The notes under the pieces were generated by a model. The model was not told where the DNA came from. It searched no databases and saw nothing but the letters and a program-made list of their open reading frames with translations. A stretch of DNA of 64,000 bases from Arcobacter aquimarinus (GTDB lineage Bacteria; Campylobacterota; Campylobacteria; Campylobacterales; Arcobacteraceae), in contig NZ_CP030944.1 in assembly GCF_013177635.1 (NCBI RefSeq), positions 2,294,001 through 2,358,000 of the forward strand. The letters are read 5' to 3'. Made by a program: the position numbers and the translations under genes. The first letter of the stretch is position 1. Every line of letters begins with the position of its first letter. Positions 52,307-62,895 of this stretch are shown piece by piece.

Positions 52307-53155
52307 ATGAGAATTAATACTAACGTTTCATCTTTAACAGCTCAAGAAGCTGCACAAAACACTTCTAAAAGTGTAACTAGTTCTTTAGAAAAACTTTCTA
52401 CTGGTCTTAGAATTAACAAAGCTTCTGATGATGCTTCTGGTTTGGCAATTGCTGATAAGTTAAGAACTCAAGCAACTTCTATTAATCAAGGTATCTCTAA
52501 TGGTAACTCTGCTGTTACTTTATTACAAATTGCTGATAAATCGATGGCTGAGCAATCAAACATCTTAGATACGATTAAAGCTAAATTAATTCAAGCTAAT
52601 ACTGATACAACTTCAGATGAAGGTAGAAAATCTATTGGTAAAGATATTAAAAAGTTACTAGAGCAATTAAATAATATTGGTGAACAAACAAACTATAATG
52701 GTAGACAATTGATTTCAAATGCTGCAGCAAACGGTGCATCAAGTGCTCATGTTTTCCAAATAGGGGAAAAATCTACTGATACTATTACAATGGCAGCTGT
52801 TAATGCTAATACTACAGGTCTAGCACTAGGTACATTATCAACAGCTATTTCAGGAACAGGTTCAATATCAAAAGCTGATGCGGCTACAGCTCAAACAGCT
52901 GTAAATACAGCTATTAATACTCTAAATGGATATAGAGGAGACATCGGTTCTACTCAAAACCAAGTTGAATCTGCTGTTAGAAACTTAATGACTCAAGCTA
53001 CTAATGTTAAAGCTGCTGAATCTATAATCAGAGATGTTGATTATGCTCAAGAATCTGCAAACTTCAACAAACAAAACATCATTTCTCAGGCTGGTTCTTA
53101 TGCTATCAGTCAAGCTAATGCTGTTCAACAAAATGTTTTAAGATTACTTCAATAG
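52307..53155 (+). CDS. flaB: Flagellin (second tandem copy)
   Basis: 282 residues, nearly identical to the first copy outside two short central stretches, where it has SNAAANGASSAHVF and STAISGTGSISKADAATAQT. The duplicated unit (leader, gene, terminator) spans 1032 bp. Perfect identity at both ends with divergence in the surface-exposed centre suggests gene conversion of the ends. The gene symbols flaA/flaB follow order only. Confidence 0.95.
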   Translation: MRINTNVSSLTAQEAAQNTSKSVTSSLEKLSTGLRINKASDDASGLAIADKLRTQATSINQGISNGNSAVTLLQIADKSMAEQSNILDTIKAKLIQANTDTTSDEGRKSIGKDIKKLLEQLNNIGEQTNYNGRQLISNAAANGASSAHVFQIGEKSTDTITMAAVNANTTGLALGTLSTAISGTGSISKADAATAQTAVNTAINTLNGYRGDIGSTQNQVESAVRNLMTQATNVKAAESIIRDVDYAQESANFNKQNIISQAGSYAISQANAVQQNVLRLLQ

Positions 53156-53174
53156 TAATATAACTATTTTGTAA

Positions 53175-53208
53175 AGTAGTAATCTATATTATAGATTACT
53201 ACTTTTTT
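53175..53208. terminator. Terminator shared by flagellin 2 and the Maf gene
   Basis: A perfect palindromic hairpin AGTAGTAATCTA.../...TAGATTACTACT (53175-53203) followed by TTTTTT. The Maf gene on the other strand ends inside it (stop at 53199), so it serves convergent transcripts. Confidence 0.85.
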
Positions 53209-55256
53209 AATACCAAATCTAAGTATCCAAGATATTTATTAGATATTTCTAACAATTGTTTTTTCAATTCTTTGCTTATTTTATTTAGCTTTTCATTCTC
53301 TTTTTTTAATGCTTTATCATTTAAGCAATAGTAGATATAAGGCATTACTGCTCTTAAATAAAATGAAAATATTGATGTAGTAAATGTAGTTTTTATTTCT
53401 GGAACTAATAATTTCTTTTCTAAAATCAAATAATCATTTGTAAATTCATCTAACGAAGCATATTCTTTATTTTTTTCTAAAAAATTCATTTTAATATCAA
53501 ATAGATAATCTCTTTCTATTTGTAATTCTTTTATTACTTCATTAGTAAGATAATTTTTAGATAAATATATAAAATCATTTTTTATTTCACTTGATTTTTC
53601 ACTCTCTTCTATAGAATCAAATTTTTCTACATCGAAAGTGTCAATGTCAAGAGGTTCTGTAGAGTCTATATATGCCCCATTTTTAGATAAATTATAAATC
53701 TTTTGTGATTCATCTTTTAAAGTTTCACAAGATAGTGAAAAAGTATTCAAAGATGTATTAAAGAGTCTTGAAGTATAAACTTCATCTATAAAATTTCCTT
53801 TTACTTTTACTAAATCTTGTCGAGTTGAAAAAGCATCTTTTTCTATAGATGATTTAATATTTTTTAAATTAAATGTATTTGAAGTCTCATATCCTGAAAT
53901 ATGAGTTTCTCCTGTTTCTTGATTTATTGCTAAATCAATCCCAATTAAATATATATTATTAACCCCTAAATTTATAAGAATTGTTCCTAAAATCTCGCCT
54001 ATACTATAACCATTTTCTACTTTACTTTTATGATTTATTGTAAAAATAACTTCATATAAAAATAAATTATTTTGATTAAACTTGTCTAATATTCTCTGAT
54101 CTGTATTCATTGAAGCAAGAATGATAGTATTTTTCAATTTTTCAATAATTTCATCAGAAAAATGTATCTCATTTAATACTTTATATTGAGGATCTACTGT
54201 ACCCACAATATCTGGTATTATTCCTTTTGATAATAATCTTTTACAAGAAGCACCCATAGAAACAATTATAAACTTATCCTTATTTTTCAATATCCAATCT
54301 AAATTTTCATTCAACGATGGTCCTGCACCAATATATAAAACAGGTTTATTTTTTAAATATAAATCTGCTTCTTTTACTAATTCTCTTTGTATTACTTTAT
54401 ATTTATCTATTCTTGACAATGCAAGTTTAGCAACATTATCAAGCATCATATAATAATTAAAACCTTCTGTTTGTTCAGAAACTATAGCATCCATAATTTG
54501 ATCAAAATATTTTGAAACATTAAAATCTGTAGTAAAATATTTTATTACATGATTTTGATGATAATCATTTCTTAAAAAATTACTACCTTTATGACTAAAT
54601 TCATATATTTTATCCATTATTGAAAAAACGACTGTTCTTCCATCTCTTGCCAAAATTGAATAATCTATAACAAATAAAGACAATCTAAATATTTCCAAAT
54701 TTTGTTCACAAACCATGAAATTTTTAGCATTTGTTTTTTTTATAATTAAAGGTATATGTCTTCCTAACAATGTACCAATAAAGATAAATTTATCAATATT
54801 TTTTAATTTTTTATGTTTATAATTTGAAAAATCCTCTTTTAAAATTTTTCTAAATTCATCTAAATCTTTTTTTTGTAAAAATCCTTTTTCTAAAAAAATA
54901 TTATCTTTAAATAATTCAGGACTTTCTAAAAAATTATTATTAGAAATATATAAGGGTTCTATTATACTAAAACTCCCTTTTGTATCAAAATTAATTTGAG
55001 ACACAGCTTTATTATTAAATTTTTGAGGATTTTTATTATAAAGATATTTATCATTAGTAATATCATAAATATCAAAATCACCATTTTCCATAATAAAATC
55101 TAATGCATATTTTTCTTCATAAGTTCCATTTTCTATCATACAAGAAAGCTCATCAATTTTATGATAAAGATCATTATCATATTCACTTAAAAAAGCCAAA
55201 TTAGCTAAAAAAGTTGTTAATAATGCATTTTGAAGTTGAATTTGTGCTTCTGTCAT
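53199..55256 (-). CDS. Maf-type flagellin glycosyltransferase (motility accessory factor, DUF115)
   Basis: 685 residues. The DUF115 core (about 270-500) shows KPVLYIGAGPSLNENLDWI, IIPDIVGTVDPQYKVL, IYLIGIDLAINQETGETHISGYE, as in Maf proteins that attach pseudaminic or legionaminic acid to flagellin Ser/Thr in Campylobacter, Helicobacter and Aeromonas. The flanking parts are helical. It is the last gene of the minus-strand pse run and convergent with the flagellins, its expected substrates. In the cell it acts in the cytoplasm before export. Confidence 0.88.
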   Translation of the reverse strand: MTEAQIQLQNALLTTFLANLAFLSEYDNDLYHKIDELSCMIENGTYEEKYALDFIMENGDFDIYDITNDKYLYNKNPQKFNNKAVSQINFDTKGSFSIIEPLYISNNNFLESPELFKDNIFLEKGFLQKKDLDEFRKILKEDFSNYKHKKLKNIDKFIFIGTLLGRHIPLIIKKTNAKNFMVCEQNLEIFRLSLFVIDYSILARDGRTVVFSIMDKIYEFSHKGSNFLRNDYHQNHVIKYFTTDFNVSKYFDQIMDAIVSEQTEGFNYYMMLDNVAKLALSRIDKYKVIQRELVKEADLYLKNKPVLYIGAGPSLNENLDWILKNKDKFIIVSMGASCKRLLSKGIIPDIVGTVDPQYKVLNEIHFSDEIIEKLKNTIILASMNTDQRILDKFNQNNLFLYEVIFTINHKSKVENGYSIGEILGTILINLGVNNIYLIGIDLAINQETGETHISGYETSNTFNLKNIKSSIEKDAFSTRQDLVKVKGNFIDEVYTSRLFNTSLNTFSLSCETLKDESQKIYNLSKNGAYIDSTEPLDIDTFDVEKFDSIEESEKSSEIKNDFIYLSKNYLTNEVIKELQIERDYLFDIKMNFLEKNKEYASLDEFTNDYLILEKKLLVPEIKTTFTTSIFSFYLRAVMPYIYYCLNDKALKKENEKLNKISKELKKQLLEISNKYLGYLDLVLKK

Positions 55257-55271
55257 TTTCTACCCTTATTT

Positions 55272-56312
55272 TTATAATATTGTTTTTAAATTATTCAATC
55301 TTTCACCAAATTCATAATCTCTTTCAGCTACTTTTCCTAAAAAATCTTTTAAATATTTAGGATGAAGTCCATATCCAGGTCTTACACTTCGTATATTATC
55401 ATTACTAAATACTTCACCCTTTTTTATATCTTTTGATACATAAAGACTTCTTGCAAATTGTCTTGATTTTTTCTTTTTTTCAGTCATACTATAATCAACT
55501 TTTCCTAAAAGCTTTTCACTATCTCTAACTGCTTTTATCATTTCTTCAAACTCTTTTTTATCTAAAGAAAATTCAGCATCAGCACCACCAATAGATTTAT
55601 CTAAAATAAAATGTTTTTCTATTACTTTTGCGCCAAGTGTTATAGCTACAATAGGTGCTGTTATTCCTAAAGTATGATCAGAAAAACCAGCTATCACTCC
55701 AAAAGTTTGTGAAAGATTTGGAATAGTTAAAAGATTTGCATCTTCAAGAGCTGCTGGATATGCACTTGTACATTTTAAAAGTATTATCTCATGATTTCCC
55801 ACGCTTCTACAAATATCAACAGCATCTTGTATTTCCTCAATTGTTGCAATTCCTGTACTTATAATAATTGGCTTACCTTTTGAAGCGGTATAGTGAATCA
55901 ATTCATAATCAGTAATTTCAAATGAAGCTATTTTATATGCACTTGGATTGAACTGTTCTAAAAAATCAACAGCAGTTTTATCAAAAGGGCTTGAAAAAAT
56001 ATCTATATTAATACTTCTAGCATAATCAAAAAGTTCTTGATGCCATTCCCAAGGAGTGTAAGCTTCTTTATATAATTCATATAATGTTTTATTATCCCAA
56101 AGTGTTCCACCTTTAATAATAAAATCTTCCTTATCACTATTTAAAGTCAGAGTATCAGCAGTGTATGTTTGAAGCTTTATGGCATTTGCACCTATATCTT
56201 TTGCAGCTTTTATAGTATCTAAAGCATTTTGTAAATTTCCATTATGATTTGCACTAAGTTCAGCTATTATATAAATACCATCTTTTTCTAAATCAAAATT
56301 ACCTATTTTCAT
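55272..56312 (-). CDS. pseI: Pseudaminic acid synthase PseI
   Basis: Condenses the 6-deoxy-altrose sugar released by PseG with phosphoenolpyruvate. 346 residues: NeuB-type TIM barrel (IIAELSANHNGNLQNALDTI, AIKLQTYTADTLT, GFSDHTLGITAPIVA, VIEKHFILDKSIGGADAEFSL) and a C-terminal SAF domain (ARSLYVSKDIKKGEVF, IRSVRPGYGLHPKY). The SFDKSAVDFLE-like SSPFDKTAVDFLE fits Pse rather than Neu synthases. ATG 56312 is chosen over GTG 56315 because GAGG lies 6 nt before it. It overlaps the formyltransferase gene. Confidence 0.92.
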   Translation of the reverse strand: MKIGNFDLEKDGIYIIAELSANHNGNLQNALDTIKAAKDIGANAIKLQTYTADTLTLNSDKEDFIIKGGTLWDNKTLYELYKEAYTPWEWHQELFDYARSINIDIFSSPFDKTAVDFLEQFNPSAYKIASFEITDYELIHYTASKGKPIIISTGIATIEEIQDAVDICRSVGNHEIILLKCTSAYPAALEDANLLTIPNLSQTFGVIAGFSDHTLGITAPIVAITLGAKVIEKHFILDKSIGGADAEFSLDKKEFEEMIKAVRDSEKLLGKVDYSMTEKKKKSRQFARSLYVSKDIKKGEVFSNDNIRSVRPGYGLHPKYLKDFLGKVAERDYEFGERLNNLKTIL

Positions 56313-56940
56313 CACTTGCCTCTTCTATTTTTAAAATATATTTCTTTTCATTCATATAAAAAAATGCTGGAAAATTATCATTATCAACTATCCTTAAAAG
56401 ATTAAATTGTTCTGCAATACTTTTTGAAATATCTAATTCACTATCTTTACAGGTTCTTTTTTTATAAAAAGTTTCTATTCCTTCTTGTTTTATAGGAACT
56501 TTATATTTATAATAATTATTAATAAATTCTAAACACATATTAACAATGTGATTAGCCTGTTTTTTTCTTAATTCATAATTGAGTTCATCCCCAGTAAGAT
56601 GTAATTCTTTTTGCATATATATATCACCACCATCTACACTATCATCAACTTCAAACATAGTAAAAGGAATTTTATTTTTATTTTCAAGGATTTGCCAAAA
56701 CATTGGTGCCCAACCTTTTCCTTGAGGCAAAGCACTTGCATGTATCACTATATTATGCTTATTTTTTTCTAAATACTTTTTCTCTATAAGCTTATGGTAA
56801 CTTAAAATAAACACTATATCAAAAGACTCATTTATATTTTGATGTTCAAAAAACAATACTGAATCTTTAATCTTATTTTGTAATTCCTTTGCAAAAGGTA
56901 TGAACCATTGATTCGGTGATGTAATAATTGCTATTTTCAC
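56299..56940 (-). CDS. Formyltransferase-family protein in the pseudaminic acid cluster
   Basis: 213 residues with the Fmt/sugar N-formyltransferase core: HASALPQGKGWAPMFW (His67, and the SxLP loop) and VDDSVDGGDIYMQKEL (Asp103). Formyltransferases use an Asn two residues before the His; here it is Val65, so catalysis may differ. It is placed between pseG and pseI, where PseH (N-acetyltransferase) would be expected and is missing. I infer that it formylates the C4 amine of the altrose intermediate, giving a 7-formamido pseudaminic acid. Overlaps pseG by 4 bp and pseI by 14 bp. Confidence 0.75.
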   Translation of the reverse strand: MKIAIITSPNQWFIPFAKELQNKIKDSVLFFEHQNINESFDIVFILSYHKLIEKKYLEKNKHNIVIHASALPQGKGWAPMFWQILENKNKIPFTMFEVDDSVDGGDIYMQKELHLTGDELNYELRKKQANHIVNMCLEFINNYYKYKVPIKQEGIETFYKKRTCKDSELDISKSIAEQFNLLRIVDNDNFPAFFYMNEKKYILKIEEASDENR

Positions 56941-57854
56941 ATTTTCTCTTTTATTAACTTTACTAATTTATTTATTTTAAATTTTTTTAAAACTGAAAAT
57001 CTTTTTTTCTTTAGATATCTATATATATCTATTTGATTATCAGCAGTTTTTATAGCAATAATTGGCAGTTTCAGATAATAAACTTCATTAACAGTGACAC
57101 TTGGTGTTACTATTGCAAAATCACTTTCACTCATAAGTTTTGCAATTTGTTTTGAATTAATATATAAATTTATCCATTTTTTATTTTTACAATAATTTTT
57201 TAACTTTTCTAAATTTTTATTTGCATTTGTACTAACGATATTTACTTTTATATTTTTTTTATTCTTTTTTCGAATTTTATTTACCACTTTTAAAATATCT
57301 ATATTTATATTACTATGATCTGCTCCACCCATAGCTACAAAAATAGTTTTTATTTTTTTATCTTTTTTTATACTATTTTTTTGTTTTTTAGCTTCTAAAA
57401 ATTCATCTCTTAAAAGTGTGTATTTACTTCCACATCTTAATTCACAATTATTTGGTACTAAATTTTTATATTTTTTTTCATTTGCACTAATATTATGATT
57501 TATCAAAATATCACAAAAATGTTTTTCATAAGTATCATCAAATACAAATATTTTTAAACTTGGATTTAACTCTTTTAAGTTTTTCTCAAAATTATAATTT
57601 ATTTCATAATTATCTATAATTATCATATCAATATTTAATTTTTTAATTAACTCGTTTAATTCATCAAAGCTATTTGATTTTAGAAGTTCTATTTTATAAC
57701 CTGCTTCAATAATTTTGTGATTTATATTTCCATCTAAATTTTCTGTAGCAAAAATAATATTGTCATTTGAATACTGCTTAACTAAAACTAAACCCCTCAT
57801 AATATGACCTATTCCAATATATGAAGAAGAATTAGCTCTTATTAAAATATTCAT
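56937..57854 (-). CDS. pseG: UDP-sugar hydrolase PseG
   Basis: Releases the 2,4-diamino-2,4,6-trideoxy-altrose derivative from UDP before PseI. 305 residues, GT-B-like fold. IGIGHIMRGL holds His17, proposed as the catalytic base in the C. jejuni enzyme; IIIDNYEINY, MGGADHSNINID and IVTPSVTVNEVYYLKLP are the other motifs. Unusually rich in lysine and isoleucine. It starts 1 bp after pseF and overlaps the formyltransferase by 4 bp. Confidence 0.88.
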   Translation of the reverse strand: MNILIRANSSSYIGIGHIMRGLVLVKQYSNDNIIFATENLDGNINHKIIEAGYKIELLKSNSFDELNELIKKLNIDMIIIDNYEINYNFEKNLKELNPSLKIFVFDDTYEKHFCDILINHNISANEKKYKNLVPNNCELRCGSKYTLLRDEFLEAKKQKNSIKKDKKIKTIFVAMGGADHSNINIDILKVVNKIRKKNKKNIKVNIVSTNANKNLEKLKNYCKNKKWINLYINSKQIAKLMSESDFAIVTPSVTVNEVYYLKLPIIAIKTADNQIDIYRYLKKKRFSVLKKFKINKLVKLIKEKM

Positions 57855-57855
57855 A

Positions 57856-58566
57856 TTAAATTTTCTTTATATTTTTTGAGTTTTTAATAGCTTCATACAT
57901 ATATTCAGCTCTTATCCAATCTTCAATTGTATCAATATCTTGAACCAAATATCTTGGAAGAACTATAGGGATACTATCTTTTCCAAATATAATCTCATTT
58001 GATTTTATATTTAAATTTGTCCAGTAAAATTGTCCTGCATCTTGATAAGCTTCTTCTAAATCTTGGCTACGTTTCATAAAGTTTTCTGGCCAAAACATCT
58101 CACATCTTTCATTTTTTGTTATCTTAAAAGTTCTTTGAATTGGAAATGGCATTGATGTACAAGAAAAAGCATTTTTTGCAGTTGAATTCTTAAGTTTTTC
58201 AAAGCTTTCAATCAAATATTTTTCATCTAAAAATGGAGCAGTTGCATAAATAGTACAAACAAAATCATAACTTTCACCTTGTTCTTTCAAAAAATTTATA
58301 GCATGGTTTACAACTGCACCTGTTCCTGTAAAATCATCACTTAATTCTTTTGGACGAAAAAAAGGTACAATTGCTCCATATTTTTTTGAAATTTGTGCTA
58401 TTTCTTCATCATCAGTTGAAACAACAACTTTATCAAAAAGATTTGATTTGATTGCAGCTTCAATACTATACGTAATAAGTGGTTTTCCATGAAAATTTTT
58501 TATATTTTTTCTAGGAATTCTTTTACTTCCACCTCTTGCTGGAATAACTGCAACTGCCTTCTTCAT
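57856..58566 (-). CDS. pseF: Pseudaminic acid cytidylyltransferase PseF
   Basis: Activates the sugar as CMP-nonulosonate. 236 residues: AVIPARGGSKRIPRKNIK (nucleotide loop), VVSTDDEEIA, TAPFL, and RYLVQDIDTIEDWIRAEYMY at the end, all typical of CMP-NeuAc-synthetase-like enzymes of the PseF branch. Cytoplasmic. It overlaps pseC by 4 bp and pseG by none (1-bp gap). Confidence 0.92.
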   Translation of the reverse strand: MKKAVAVIPARGGSKRIPRKNIKNFHGKPLITYSIEAAIKSNLFDKVVVSTDDEEIAQISKKYGAIVPFFRPKELSDDFTGTGAVVNHAINFLKEQGESYDFVCTIYATAPFLDEKYLIESFEKLKNSTAKNAFSCTSMPFPIQRTFKITKNERCEMFWPENFMKRSQDLEEAYQDAGQFYWTNLNIKSNEIIFGKDSIPIVLPRYLVQDIDTIEDWIRAEYMYEAIKNSKNIKKI

Positions 58567-59690
58567 TTCAAAATCTCTATAATTGATTGATAAACATAGT
58601 TTTGTTCATCTTGTGAAAAATTTGGATAAATAGGCAAACTTATTGCTTGTTCATAATATTTATCCATAACAGGAGTTAATTCATTTCCATAACCTAACTT
58701 TTTATAATATGGTTGTTTATTTATTGGTATATAATGATACTGTAAACCAATATTTTTCTCTCTCATTTTTAAAACAAACTCTTTTTTATTTAAATTAAAT
58801 TTTTCAAAATCTATTTTTATTACATATAAATGATAAGAACTGTTATTTGTAAATTCATAAAGAGGAGTTATAAAATCTGTTTTTGAAAAAAAATCATCAT
58901 ATCTTTTTGCAATAGAACGTCTAAGATATAAAAAGCTATCAAGTTTTTTTAATTGAGATAAACCCAATGCACAAGAGATATCTGTCAATCTATAATTAAA
59001 TCCTAATTCTGTCATATCATAATGCCAAGGAGCAATATCAGCTCTTGGACTCATACCATGTCCTCTTAAAAGAATAAGTTTTTCATAAATCTCTTTTGAA
59101 TTTGTAGTAATTGCACCACCTTCACCTGTTGTTATTTGTTTTACAGGGTGAAAAGAAAATATTGATATATCACTATACTTACAGCTTCCTGCTTTTATAC
59201 CTTCAAAACTTGCACCAATACTATGAGCGCAGTCTTCTAATATTTTGATATTATATTTTTCTTTCAAATATTTTAGTTTTGTTTGATTTACAGGATTCCC
59301 AGAAAAATGAACAACATAAATTGCTTTTATTGAAGAATCTTTCTTAAGTTCATCTTCACACAAATCTAAATCTATATTTCCATCTTCTTTAATATCTATA
59401 AAAATTGGCTTTGCATTTGCATATAAAACCGAATTTGAAGTAGCTAAAAAAGAGTTTGGAGTAGTAAGAACTTTATCGTTTTCATTTAATAAAACAAGTG
59501 AAGCCAAGTGTAAAGCAGCTGTTCCATTTGAAACAGCCACACAATATTTTGCACCACAATAAGATGCAATTTTTTCTTCAAACTCTTTTACTTTTGGTCC
59601 TGTTGTCAAAAAATCAGATTTTAAAACGTCTATTAAACTATTTATATCATCATCACTAATAGTTTGTTTTCCATAAGGTATAAAACTCAT
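58563..59690 (-). CDS. pseC: UDP-4-keto-sugar aminotransferase PseC
   Basis: Adds an amino group at C4 of the UDP-4-keto-6-deoxy sugar made by PseB, giving the amine that is then acylated. DegT/DnrJ/EryC1 PLP enzyme of 375 residues: YCVAVSNGTAALHLA, LEDCAHSIGASFEG, and Lys184 in FSFHPVKQITTGEGGA that binds PLP. IPYGKQTISDDDI is the usual PseC start. It abuts pseB with no gap. Confidence 0.93.
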   Translation of the reverse strand: MSFIPYGKQTISDDDINSLIDVLKSDFLTTGPKVKEFEEKIASYCGAKYCVAVSNGTAALHLASLVLLNENDKVLTTPNSFLATSNSVLYANAKPIFIDIKEDGNIDLDLCEDELKKDSSIKAIYVVHFSGNPVNQTKLKYLKEKYNIKILEDCAHSIGASFEGIKAGSCKYSDISIFSFHPVKQITTGEGGAITTNSKEIYEKLILLRGHGMSPRADIAPWHYDMTELGFNYRLTDISCALGLSQLKKLDSFLYLRRSIAKRYDDFFSKTDFITPLYEFTNNSSYHLYVIKIDFEKFNLNKKEFVLKMREKNIGLQYHYIPINKQPYYKKLGYGNELTPVMDKYYEQAISLPIYPNFSQDEQNYVYQSIIEILK

Positions 59691-60683
<993 letters not shown>

Positions 60684-60791
60684 TTAATTTAACCTTTTTT
60701 ATTAACTTGAGAATATATTAACAGAATTTAAGTAATTCTATAATTAAAGATAAAAAGTGCTATATTACCCGAAAATAAATTAGGCACTTAT

Positions 60792-62894
60792 ATGAAAATT
60801 ATCCTTTTTTTTTCTAGCGAAAAAGATCCTCAATTTAAAAACAATTTTAGTTTATCAGAAGATTTTAAATTAAAGATATTTTCTATTAAAGATGTAGAAA
60901 TAACATCATTATTCAAGTTATTTATGGATGAAAAGAAAACTTCAGATTATATTTATTTTGCAAGTGATGATATTAACTATTTAACTATTATTTTTAGACT
61001 ATACAACCAAATATTTGAAAATTTTATTTTTGTACCAAATGAAATTAATTTGAGCGTTAATCATGAATTTGATATTTTCATAAAAACAAATATAAATGAT
61101 ACTGAAAAAATAACTAAACCTATTTATTATTTTGATAAAAAGCCAACAACTACTATAAATATAGATTTTAAACAAATTAAAAATTTAAATGAAATTAACA
61201 AAAATGAAAAAAATATTGAGAAAATTCAAAAAATTTTTCATTTTGAGAATAAATTTTTAATAACAGAATTTATAAATTTTAATTATAAAATAATAAAATT
61301 AGATGATTCATCATACGATAAAAATATCACTTTAAATAGTGTTTTCTCTAATTTAGATAATCATTTATTTAAACATGCAAAATATATTTTAGAATCAATT
61401 GATAATCCCAATAATAATTTAACCTCATCATTAAGTAAAATAAAAAATATTTTAAATAGATTAAATGAATTAGAACAAAAAAAATTTATTATTCATTTCA
61501 AATTTTTAATAAATAATATAACTAATGACACTATCAAAAACTATTTAAATTCTTTTTTAGTAAATTTAAATTTCTTTTCATCTGATATGTTTAATTCATT
61601 GATTGATGATATTACAAACGATCAATCATTAGCATCTAATACAAAATATTTTTTATTTTGGCAATATTTACGTTTGGATTTTATAAAACCATTAGAAAAT
61701 AAAATAAATCAAGAATATTTGTGGGATTTATATAAGAATATATACAATAACTATAAAAACCTTTTTTCGAATTTTAAATTTATCTGTAAAGAAGAAAGAA
61801 ATGAAAATTTAATTTTTCTATTTACTGGGCAATTTTTAGGAGAACTCCATGCTCCAACAAAACTTTTATTAGAAAGGGCTTATCATCTTAAGAAGGATTT
61901 CAACAAAGAGATACTCATAATAAACACTTCTGAACTTTTAACAAAAAAAGCAGAAATTCCTTTTTATGAAAATACTTTTGCTAACAAAATAGATTCTTAT
62001 TCAAATATAAACCAGATATCTTATAGAGATATTGAAATTCCTTTTTATCAATCTAATATAGATATGCCTGATGAAAATGAGATTTTAAATATTTTATCAA
62101 TAGTACAAGAATATAAACCTTATTTTATACTCAACATTGGTTCAGGTAACTTAACAGCTGATTTATGCTCAAACTTAGTCACAACCGTATCTTTTCCAAC
62201 AACTTCTAATCTTGCAATCAGTGAATCTCAAATCCACATACATAGGTCTGAACTTACAAAAAAAGATTTTGATTTACTTAAAAAAATAAATATTGATCCA
62301 ACTTCAATAATAATATCACATCCAAGAGGTGAGATAATATCAAAAGTATCTTATACAAGGAAAGATTTTGATTTACCTGAAGATAAATTTATTTTGGGTG
62401 TTGTAGGAAATAGATTGACTCAAGAAATTACAGAAGAGTTTATCTCTATGTTAAATGAAACACTAGAATATAATACTTATGTAGTTTTTATTGGTACTTT
62501 TGACAACTATGAAAAATACTGTAAAGAATTTCCTAAGTTAAGAAAGAACTCGACTCTTTTAGAATATCAGGAACATTTATATGATGTGATGAAACTTTTT
62601 GATTTATTTGTAAATCCAGGAAGAGTGGGTGGAGGTTCTGGCTTATATTTTTTGATGCATTCAAAACCAATTATAACACTTAATTATGGAGATATACATA
62701 ATGGAAGTAAAGGGTTATTTAGTGTAAATAACTATAAAGAAATGAAAGAAAGGATAACAAAAAATGTATTAGATGAAATTTATTATCTGAATCAATGTGA
62801 GCTTGCAAAAAAAATATTCAAAGATTTGTTAGATATAAATGAAGAAGTAGATAAATTTTTAAATAATATTAAAATAAATCCTTATTTTAAATAA
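60792..62894 (+). CDS. Large glycosyltransferase-like protein, unassigned
   Basis: 700 residues, AT-rich and Asn/Lys/Ile-rich. The first 340 residues are not recognised. The C-terminal half looks like a GT-B glycosyltransferase: LFTGQFLGELHAPTKLLLERA, GVVGNRLTQEITEEFI, VVFIGTFDNYEKY, and LFVNPGRVGGGSGLYFLMHSKPIITLNYGD resembling the nucleotide-sugar site (shown from VNPGRV to KPIIT) of HMW1C/GT41-like or GT4 enzymes. Divergent from pseB and near Maf and flagellin, so it may glycosylate flagellin or surface polysaccharide. It may also act elsewhere. Start at ATG 60792 with weak TAGG site. Confidence 0.65.
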   Translation: MKIILFFSSEKDPQFKNNFSLSEDFKLKIFSIKDVEITSLFKLFMDEKKTSDYIYFASDDINYLTIIFRLYNQIFENFIFVPNEINLSVNHEFDIFIKTNINDTEKITKPIYYFDKKPTTTINIDFKQIKNLNEINKNEKNIEKIQKIFHFENKFLITEFINFNYKIIKLDDSSYDKNITLNSVFSNLDNHLFKHAKYILESIDNPNNNLTSSLSKIKNILNRLNELEQKKFIIHFKFLINNITNDTIKNYLNSFLVNLNFFSSDMFNSLIDDITNDQSLASNTKYFLFWQYLRLDFIKPLENKINQEYLWDLYKNIYNNYKNLFSNFKFICKEERNENLIFLFTGQFLGELHAPTKLLLERAYHLKKDFNKEILIINTSELLTKKAEIPFYENTFANKIDSYSNINQISYRDIEIPFYQSNIDMPDENEILNILSIVQEYKPYFILNIGSGNLTADLCSNLVTTVSFPTTSNLAISESQIHIHRSELTKKDFDLLKKINIDPTSIIISHPRGEIISKVSYTRKDFDLPEDKFILGVVGNRLTQEITEEFISMLNETLEYNTYVVFIGTFDNYEKYCKEFPKLRKNSTLLEYQEHLYDVMKLFDLFVNPGRVGGGSGLYFLMHSKPIITLNYGDIHNGSKGLFSVNNYKEMKERITKNVLDEIYYLNQCELAKKIFKDLLDINEEVDKFLNNIKINPYFK

Positions 62895-62895
62895 A

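Noticed and set aside
51148-53208. CRISPR array or insertion sequence behind the long direct repeats
   Set aside because: The repeat is one duplicated flagellin unit; no spacer structure, transposase or terminal inverted repeats.
60755-60790. AAGTGC...GCACTT inverted repeat in the pseB/glycosyltransferase gap
   Set aside because: Arms are 6 bp with a spacer over 20 bp; likely chance in AT-rich DNA.
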